This document shows, in pieces, positions 58,865 through 64,000 of a stretch of 64,000 nucleotides of DNA. The DNA is taken from contig JBEEFP010000006.1 in the NCBI GenBank assembly GCA_041166085.1, positions 1 through 64,000 on the forward strand. Direction: 5' to 3'. The notes below the pieces were generated by a model. The model worked only from the letters and a program-made list of their open reading frames with translations, searched no databases and was not told the DNA's origin. The DNA comes from JBEEFP01 sp041166085. Its GTDB lineage: Bacteria > Actinomycetota > Acidimicrobiia > Acidimicrobiales > JAFATL01. Each line of letters begins with the position of its first letter. Within the stretch, counting starts at the first letter, position 1. A program made the position numbers and the translations under genes.

Positions 58865-59356
58865 TCACGGCCCTAACCGGGCCAGCCCCTCGGCCAGACG
58901 CTTGGCCGACAGCTCGCCGAGCACCTGGTCGGCGATGCGGCCGTCGGGCCGGAGGAAGAAGGTCGTGGGCATGGCCTGCACCCGAAACGCGGCGGCGATC
59001 TGGCCCTGCGGGTCGTAGGCCGCGGGGTACGGCACCTTGAACTCGCCCAGCAGATCCGTGCCCCTGCTCCGCGAGTCCTTCACGTCCACACCCACGAAGG
59101 TCACCCGGCGCCCGACCGTGCGCTGGGCTGCCACCAGCAGGGGCAGCTCCTTGCGGCACGGCACGCACCACGCCGCGAAGAAGTTCACGACCGCCGGCCT
59201 GCTCTCGAGGTCGGCCGCCGCCACCGACGGCCGTCCCTCCCGGACGTCGGGAGCGCTGAACGTCGGGGCCCGCCGGCCGGGTGCGGCCGCGGGCTGGCGA
59301 GCGCACGACACCAGAGCGGCCGCCGTCAAGATGGCCGCGACGATGAAGCGCCTCAT
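58865..59356 (-). CDS. TlpA/ResA-like thioredoxin-fold lipoprotein
   Basis: A 163-aa exported lipoprotein (lipobox ALVSC) with a thioredoxin domain: VVNFFAAWCVPCRKELPLLV has the redox CxxC and MPTTFFLRPDGRI the cis-Pro loop. It likely keeps cytochrome c haem-site cysteines or CuA cysteines reduced outside the membrane, fitting its place just upstream of ctaC. ATG at 59356. Confidence 0.85.
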   Translation of the reverse strand: MRRFIVAAILTAAALVSCARQPAAAPGRRAPTFSAPDVREGRPSVAAADLESRPAVVNFFAAWCVPCRKELPLLVAAQRTVGRRVTFVGVDVKDSRSRGTDLLGEFKVPYPAAYDPQGQIAAAFRVQAMPTTFFLRPDGRIADQVLGELSAKRLAEGLARLGP

Positions 59357-59424
59357 CCCAGCACCCATCTCGGCACGCTCGACGGGTGCTCGGCCCTGCA
59401 CTCACGGTTCGCTCGCAGGCTCGC

Positions 59425-60411
59425 TCACTCGGCGACGAGGTCACCCTTCATGCTCGGGTGGAAGTCGCACACGAAGGTGTAGGTGCCAGGGGCGGGGATC
59501 TTCATCTCGAGGATCTCCTCCTGGTGGTTCACCGGCCTCCCGGCGAAGACCGGCTTGCCGTCGGTCGTGTACACCGCGAAGTTGTGGAAGATCGTGTCCC
59601 TGTTGGCGAAGTCCACCCGAACCGCCTCGCCGGCCGGCACCACGACGCGGGTCTTGTCGAACGCGGTGTTCCTGGCAACGATCTTGAAGCCCGGGCCCTC
59701 AGCTCCCTCGGGGTGAATCGTGCGCTCACCGGCCACGGCACCGAAGACGCCTGCGGTGCCGGCGATCAGGGCCCCGACGGCCACCAGACCGACGAGAGCG
59801 CCCGGGCCCATGCGGGGCCGATAGGCGACGACTGCGCAGGTGATCAGGATGATCAATGCCGCGACCATCGCCACCACGACCGACCCGTCCTTGGAGACGG
59901 CGAGCAGGACGCGGGACAGGCTGATGGCGATGAGCGCCGTGGTCAGCAGGGCGACGACGGGCAGCAGCCCGGGCACCATGACCCGCTGGCCGAGACGGTT
60001 GCCGAGGCGCGGCGTCCATGCCGGGTGCTCGGTCCACACCTGCGCCGTCCAACTTCCGGCGACGAGCAGGGCGAGAATGACCCCGCCCACGACGAACGCC
60101 GCCCCTTCGGCAGCGCCGACCGCGACGAGTCCGGCGGCCAGCGCGGTCATGAGCGGCCAGGGGCTGGGCCGAGTCGCGTCGGCCGGGCCGTAGGTGACAG
60201 CCGCGGCCGAAGCCTCGTCGTCCTCCGGAGCGTCGAGGGGGTCGGCGCCCGCGCTGCCCATGACGGCGAAGGACGCGAACAGCGCCGCCACCATGACGGC
60301 GGCGAGGAGCACGCCACCCGAGCGGTCGCCGGAGGCGACGCCGTAGACGACGGCGGTGACGCCGGAGAAGGCGGCGAGCGACAGCAGGATCTTCGCGGGG
60401 GTGTTGATCAT
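59425..60411 (-). CDS. Polytopic membrane protein with C-terminal plastocyanin-like cupredoxin domain
   Basis: A 328-aa protein: about seven helices (residues 8-230), then an external cupredoxin domain (about 235-328) with type 1 copper ligands in FHNFAV and CDFHPSMKG (His, Cys-x2-His-x2-Met). It is an electron carrier anchored next to the oxidase-like subunits with which it is co-transcribed; its ATG starts one base after the cox3-like stop. The membrane part is not a known oxidase subunit. Confidence 0.8.
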   Translation of the reverse strand: MINTPAKILLSLAAFSGVTAVVYGVASGDRSGGVLLAAVMVAALFASFAVMGSAGADPLDAPEDDEASAAAVTYGPADATRPSPWPLMTALAAGLVAVGAAEGAAFVVGGVILALLVAGSWTAQVWTEHPAWTPRLGNRLGQRVMVPGLLPVVALLTTALIAISLSRVLLAVSKDGSVVVAMVAALIILITCAVVAYRPRMGPGALVGLVAVGALIAGTAGVFGAVAGERTIHPEGAEGPGFKIVARNTAFDKTRVVVPAGEAVRVDFANRDTIFHNFAVYTTDGKPVFAGRPVNHQEEILEMKIPAPGTYTFVCDFHPSMKGDLVAE

Positions 60412-60412
60412 C

Positions 60413-61009
60413 TCAGCGGTGTTGGAGGACGAAGAGGCCGGTGAACGTGACGAGCCAGCAGACATTGACCCACTGCCAGTACCACGCCGCGGCCCGCACC
60501 AGCTGGTGGTCGCCCGGGACAACCTGGTGTCCGGCCGTCCGCACGAGGGCGACGATCACGTAGCTCAGTCCGACCGCCACCTGCGCGCCGGTGGCGAGGA
60601 TGGCGGCGTAGACGATGGTGGCGTAGCCGGAGTCGGCGATCCCGAAGCCGAGCTGAGTTCCGAGGTACCAGAGGAGGTTGAGGAACGCGAGGCCGAGTCC
60701 GAGCGTCAGGGTCAGTCCCCACAGCGTCTGGCGTCGGTTGCCGCGCTTGATGGAGTACGGCGCCCACTCGACTGTGAAAGCCGAGAGCACCGCGGTGAGG
60801 AGCAGGGTGACTCCGAGGTAGTTGTCGAGCGCCGACTTGCCAGGCGGCCACGTCGCCGCGACGCCCCGCAGCTCGAGATAGGCCGCCAGCAACCCCGCGA
60901 ACACCATGGCGCCCGCGCCGCCGAGCAGCAGGGTGCCGAGGTTGAGCACGTGCGCCGGCCGTGCGCGCACGCCGGAGGGCAGGGCCAGCTGCTCGCTCAC
61001 GGCGCTCAC
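60413..61009 (-). CDS. Subunit III-like protein paired with the degenerate subunit I
   Basis: A 198-aa protein of about five helices similar to haem-copper oxidase subunit III: LGGAGAMVFAGLLAAYLELR, the middle LNNYLGV-like NYLGVTLLLTAVLSAFTVEW and WYWQWVNVCWLVTFTGLFVL at the end. It overlaps the cox1-like stop (GTGA). Some subunit III motifs (for example the E in helix III) are not recognisable. Confidence 0.75.
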   Translation of the reverse strand: MSAVSEQLALPSGVRARPAHVLNLGTLLLGGAGAMVFAGLLAAYLELRGVAATWPPGKSALDNYLGVTLLLTAVLSAFTVEWAPYSIKRGNRRQTLWGLTLTLGLGLAFLNLLWYLGTQLGFGIADSGYATIVYAAILATGAQVAVGLSYVIVALVRTAGHQVVPGDHQLVRAAAWYWQWVNVCWLVTFTGLFVLQHR

Positions 61010-62601
61010 GTCGCGACCTCTGCGATCGGCGCCTCCGAGCGCACCGTGGGCACGGTGTCGAAGTTGTGGGACGGGGGCGGCGACGATGTGGCCCACTCGA
61101 GCGTCACCCCGCCGTAGGGGTTGTCCTCGACGGCACTGCCCCTGCCGCCGATCAGCAGGTTGATGACGAAGAGCACGATGCCGAGGGTCACCAGTCCACC
61201 GCCGGCGGCGCCGAGGCGCTCGAGGTTCGTCCAGCTGCTCTTGCCCACCATGTCGGCCACGTGCCACGGCGCGCCGTCATAGCCGAGGAGGTACGACGCC
61301 AGGCCCATCACCAGCACACCGAGCAGGACGAGCAGCAGCTCGAGGGCACCGATGCCCTGGGAGAGCTTGCGTCCGACCAGCTTGGGCGCCCAGTGGTGGG
61401 CCGCACCGATGGCGAGGACGAGGGGAGCGCCGAAGAGCGCGACGTGCACGTGGCCGGTGGCCCACGCGGTGCCGCCGTCGACGTCCTTCACCGCGGCGAC
61501 GACGACGTTGAGCACGGCCACGGCCACGAGCACCAGAGCGCCGGCCACGTGCAGGAGCGGGAAGTGGAAGCGTTTGAAGCCAGGGCCTGCCCCCAGCCAC
61601 AACAGGGCGAGCACGGCGACGGGCACGATCACCAGGCCGGTGAACCACGTGGTCGTCGGCAGCACGACGGCGCGGCGAGCGGAGGCATCGGCGGCCCACG
61701 CGCCGAGGCTGAGGAAGGCGAAGATCACCAGCGCGGTGCGGGCCGCACCGCGGCCGGGGAGAGGCCCACGCGCAGCGGTGACCACGATGTCGCAGGCGGC
61801 ACCCAGACCGGGAAGCGCGAGCAGGAAGATCTCGGGGCGCCCGTACAGCCAGAGGGTGTGCTGCCACACCTCGGCGCTCCCCCGCGTGGCGCTCGCGAAC
61901 AGCACGCCACCGAAGTGCTGGTCGAGGTAGAGCAGGAACAGTCCGGCGACGAACACCGGAGTCGCGAGCAGCACGACCGCGCTGGTGGCGAAGACGCTCC
62001 ACGTGAACAATGGGACGCGCTGCAACGTCATGCCGGGGGCGCGCAACTGCACGATGGTCGTGAGCAGGTTGCCGGCGGCGACGACGGAGGCGACCGACAC
62101 GAGCATGAGCCCCGTCACCCAGAGGTCGGTGGCGTGGTTCCCCTTGCCGGAGATCGGCGCGCTGAGGGCCAGCCCCGCGCCGTGGGGCGCGGCGACGATG
62201 TAGCCGGCCAGCACCAGGGCGCCGCCGACGACGTACAGCCACAAGCTGGCGGCCTGCAGGCGCGGGAACGCGAGCGACGGGGCACCGAGCTGCAGTGGGA
62301 CCACGACAGTGGCCAGCCCCGTCCAGAACGGTGCGAGGAAGAGCACCGGCGCGACGGTGGAGTGCAGCGAGTACAGGCGGGCGAAGTGCGAGCCGACGAT
62401 CTTCACGCCCGGCTCAGCCAGCTCGACGCGCAGCACCATGCCGACGACGCCCGCCGTGAGCAGGAAGAGCAGCGACGCGGCGATGTAGAGCCGGCCGACG
62501 GTCTTGTGGTCGGCACTGGTGAGGATGGTGCTGGCAGGGGCGGCTGCGGGAGCCGGCGGCTCCGCTCCAGCCTGGTCCGGGGGCGCCTCGGTCAGCGTCA
62601 T
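61006..62601 (-). CDS. Cytochrome oxidase subunit I homologue lacking the CuB site
   Basis: A 531-aa, twelve-helix protein clearly aligned to ctaD. Haem ligands remain: H80 (RLYSLHSTVAP), H384 and H386 (TGHVHVALFGA). The CuB/Tyr motif GHPEVY reads GRPEIF, replacing the CuB His by R255 and the Tyr by F259; the helix VII His pair (WVHHMF in ctaD) reads WAADAS (A304-D305). The D-channel GARDVAFPRLN reads GAPSLAFPRLQ. So it could hold hemes but not the O2-reducing binuclear centre. It starts a unit with subunit III-like, cupredoxin and thioredoxin genes. Its role is unknown; electron transfer is a guess. Confidence 0.85.
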   Translation of the reverse strand: MTLTEAPPDQAGAEPPAPAAAPASTILTSADHKTVGRLYIAASLLFLLTAGVVGMVLRVELAEPGVKIVGSHFARLYSLHSTVAPVLFLAPFWTGLATVVVPLQLGAPSLAFPRLQAASLWLYVVGGALVLAGYIVAAPHGAGLALSAPISGKGNHATDLWVTGLMLVSVASVVAAGNLLTTIVQLRAPGMTLQRVPLFTWSVFATSAVVLLATPVFVAGLFLLYLDQHFGGVLFASATRGSAEVWQHTLWLYGRPEIFLLALPGLGAACDIVVTAARGPLPGRGAARTALVIFAFLSLGAWAADASARRAVVLPTTTWFTGLVIVPVAVLALLWLGAGPGFKRFHFPLLHVAGALVLVAVAVLNVVVAAVKDVDGGTAWATGHVHVALFGAPLVLAIGAAHHWAPKLVGRKLSQGIGALELLLVLLGVLVMGLASYLLGYDGAPWHVADMVGKSSWTNLERLGAAGGGLVTLGIVLFVINLLIGGRGSAVEDNPYGGVTLEWATSSPPPSHNFDTVPTVRSEAPIAEVAT

Positions 62602-62626
62602 GGCGACGGGACTCTATCCACGAGCG

Positions 62627-64000
62627 CTAGCGGCGCACGAGCTGATCGAGGGCCATCGACGAGAAAAGCAGGGTGACGTAGGAGATGGAGTAGCCGAACA
62701 GCCGCATCGAGGCCTGGGTCGTGCCGTCCCGGAGCAGCTTCACCGCGAGCCCGAGGAACCCGGCACCGAGCACGAGGGCGGTCGCGAGATAGATGTCGCC
62801 CATCCTCCCCACCTCCGCGAAGAGCACCGACACTGCCCACAGCAGCACCGTGTAGGCGATGATCCGCCGGGCGGTGGCCTGGGTCGACGCGACCGCCGGC
62901 AGCATGGGCACGTCGGCCGCGGCGTAGTCGTCTCGGTAGCGGATGGCGAGGGCCCAGAAGTGGGGCGGCGTCCAGACGAAGATGATGGCGAAGAGCACGA
63001 CCGGCGCCCAGCCCAGGCTCCCCGTCACCGCCGACCAGCCGACCAGCACGGGTACGGCGCCGGCGGCGCCGCCGATCACGATGTTCTGGGTCGAGCGCCG
63101 CTTGAGCCACAGCGTGTACACGAAGACGTAGAACAGGGTGGCGCTCACCGCGAGCACCGCGCTCAGCAGATTGACCAGCGCCGCCAGCTCGACGAAGGCG
63201 GCCAGCTCGAGAGCCAGGGCAAAGGTGAGCGCGGCCCGCGCGGTCATGGCCCCGGTGACGAGCGGGCGCTTGGCCGTCCGCTTCATCAGCTTGTCGATGT
63301 CTCGGTCAATCACCATGTTGATGGCGTTGGCGCCGCCCGCCGCGAGGGTGCCACCGAGCACCGTCGCGGCCATGAGCCACACCGAGGGCATCCCGCGTGC
63401 GGCCACGATCATGGTCGGGACGGTGGTCACGAGCAGCAGCTCGATGATGCGCGGCTTGGTGAGGGCGACGTAGGCGGTGACGGTGGGCCCGAAACCCAGG
63501 CGCTCACGAGTGACACCCGCGCGTGCGGGCGCGTCTGCGGTCACAGGTTCGGTGCGACGCGCCGACGCCCACGCCGCGACCAGCGCGCCCCAGATGAGGG
63601 TGGCGGTGGCGAGGTGAGCGGTGACGACCGCCGCGTTCAGGCGGGTGGCGATGTTGAGCACGCCGAGGCCGATCTGCACGAAGACCAACCCGGCCGCGGC
63701 GGTGGCGAAAAAGGCGGGGGCGCTCCCCGCATGGAGACGACGGGCCCGGCGGGCGCACATGACCACGACCACCGCGAGGACGTAGGCCCAGGTGCGGTGG
63801 GCGAACTGCAGGGCCGCGTCCTCCCGTCCCGCCAGCACGGGGATGACCCGGCCGCCGTACAGCGGCCAGTCGGTGAAGGCCAGGCCGGCGCCGCGTCCGG
63901 TGACCCAGCTCCCGAGGAGGAGCTGCGCGAGCACCGCCAGCGCGCCGGCGCCGAGGAGACGGCGGGTGATGGGGTCGCCGACGCCGGTGCGCTCGACGTG
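62627..64000 (-). CDS. CtaA-CtaB fusion: haem A synthase-like domain plus protoheme IX farnesyltransferase, cut by the window edge
   Basis: The frame stays open to the right edge. The visible N-part has CtaA features: LGSWVTGRGAGLAFTDWPLY, the His in FAHRTWAYVLAV and LNAAVVTAHLATATLIWGA, about four helices. Residues from about 150 on are a UbiA-fold CtaB: NAINMVIDRDIDKLMKRTAK (NxxxDxxxD) and YRDDYAAADVPMLP, which makes haem O from haem B. The product supplies haem A to the oxidases downstream. The true start and the first CtaA half may lie beyond 64000. Confidence 0.88.
   Translation of the reverse strand, partial: HVERTGVGDPITRRLLGAGALAVLAQLLLGSWVTGRGAGLAFTDWPLYGGRVIPVLAGREDAALQFAHRTWAYVLAVVVVMCARRARRLHAGSAPAFFATAAAGLVFVQIGLGVLNIATRLNAAVVTAHLATATLIWGALVAAWASARRTEPVTADAPARAGVTRERLGFGPTVTAYVALTKPRIIELLLVTTVPTMIVAARGMPSVWLMAATVLGGTLAAGGANAINMVIDRDIDKLMKRTAKRPLVTGAMTARAALTFALALELAAFVELAALVNLLSAVLAVSATLFYVFVYTLWLKRRSTQNIVIGGAAGAVPVLVGWSAVTGSLGWAPVVLFAIIFVWTPPHFWALAIRYRDDYAAADVPMLPAVASTQATARRIIAYTVLLWAVSVLFAEVGRMGDIYLATALVLGAGFLGLAVKLLRDGTTQASMRLFGYSISYVTLLFSSMALDQLVRR

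Overview
The window is high-GC DNA from an actinobacterium. The best fit is a member of the class Acidimicrobiia or a close relative. Pointers are a mycothiol glycosyltransferase (mshA), a BldC-like regulator, MtrA-MtrB with a GerMN lipoprotein, a Rex-linked haem gene cluster, a c-di-GMP-responsive anti-sigma factor of the RsiG family, many GTG starts, ATGA/GTGA stop-start overlaps and repeated leaderless promoter layouts (TANNNT 6-11 bases before the start codon). The organism is an aerobe with a cytochrome bc / caa3 respiratory chain. No rRNA, CRISPR, phage or insertion sequence was seen.

Layout. 1-1.8 kb: 5' end of a cytochrome bc operon (cytochrome b edge fragment, 2[4Fe-4S] ferredoxin, membrane protein) read leftward from a Rex-like operator, with a divergent membrane-anchored cytochrome c. 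1.8-8 kb: geranylgeranyl reductase family protein, two LuxR-type regulators with degenerate receivers, then an MMPL transporter with TetR and a PPOX-fold protein. 8-15.4 kb: leftward haem/sirohaem operon rex-sirC-hemA-hemC-cobA/hemD-hemB-hemL, with a 28-bp tandem repeat that rebuilt the hemB/hemL junction. 15.4-18.7 kb: a membrane protein, an acyl-CoA synthetase, and a c-di-GMP-I (GEMM) riboswitch in front of a secreted CAP-domain protein. 18.8-24.3 kb: ABC exporter, SAM hydrolase with a 29-aa membrane peptide, bldC-like gene, proC, M23 peptidase and a 700-bp repeat-bearing gap. 24.3-28.9 kb: HTH-mshA-ybjN operon, then an rsiG-receiver-HD-GYP operon (c-di-GMP sensing and breakdown) and superoxide dismutase. 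29-40.4 kb: mixed metabolism, tRNA-Lys, two EamA exporters, mtrA-mtrB-GerMN lipoprotein and several tiny membrane proteins. 40.4-42.3 kb: a cytoplasmic GH84-type (O-GlcNAcase-like) enzyme. 42.3-45.9 kb: osmoprotectant ABC importer from a 27-bp divergent promoter. 45.8-48 kb: nickel/cobalt permease with a divergent Fur-family regulator, and sdhCD without sdhAB. 48-53.9 kb: a leftward run serS-yibEF-znuA-znuC and an ABC exporter diverging from serS, again across 27 bp. 53.9-64 kb: a long leftward respiratory operon ctaAB fusion, cox1-like, cox3-like, membrane cupredoxin, thioredoxin lipoprotein, ctaC, ctaD, ctaE, ctaF, ctaG.

Three things stand out. First, the respiratory operon holds a second cytochrome oxidase subunit I in which all three CuB histidines and the cross-linked tyrosine are replaced while the haem histidines remain; it is packaged with a subunit III and a membrane plastocyanin. 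Second, a c-di-GMP circuit is visible: a twin-motif RsiG, a receiver and an HD-GYP phosphodiesterase in one overlapping operon, plus a c-di-GMP riboswitch with a candidate anti-Shine-Dalgarno. Third, two divergent gene pairs are each separated by exactly 27 bp, with opposing -10 boxes sharing a central TA.
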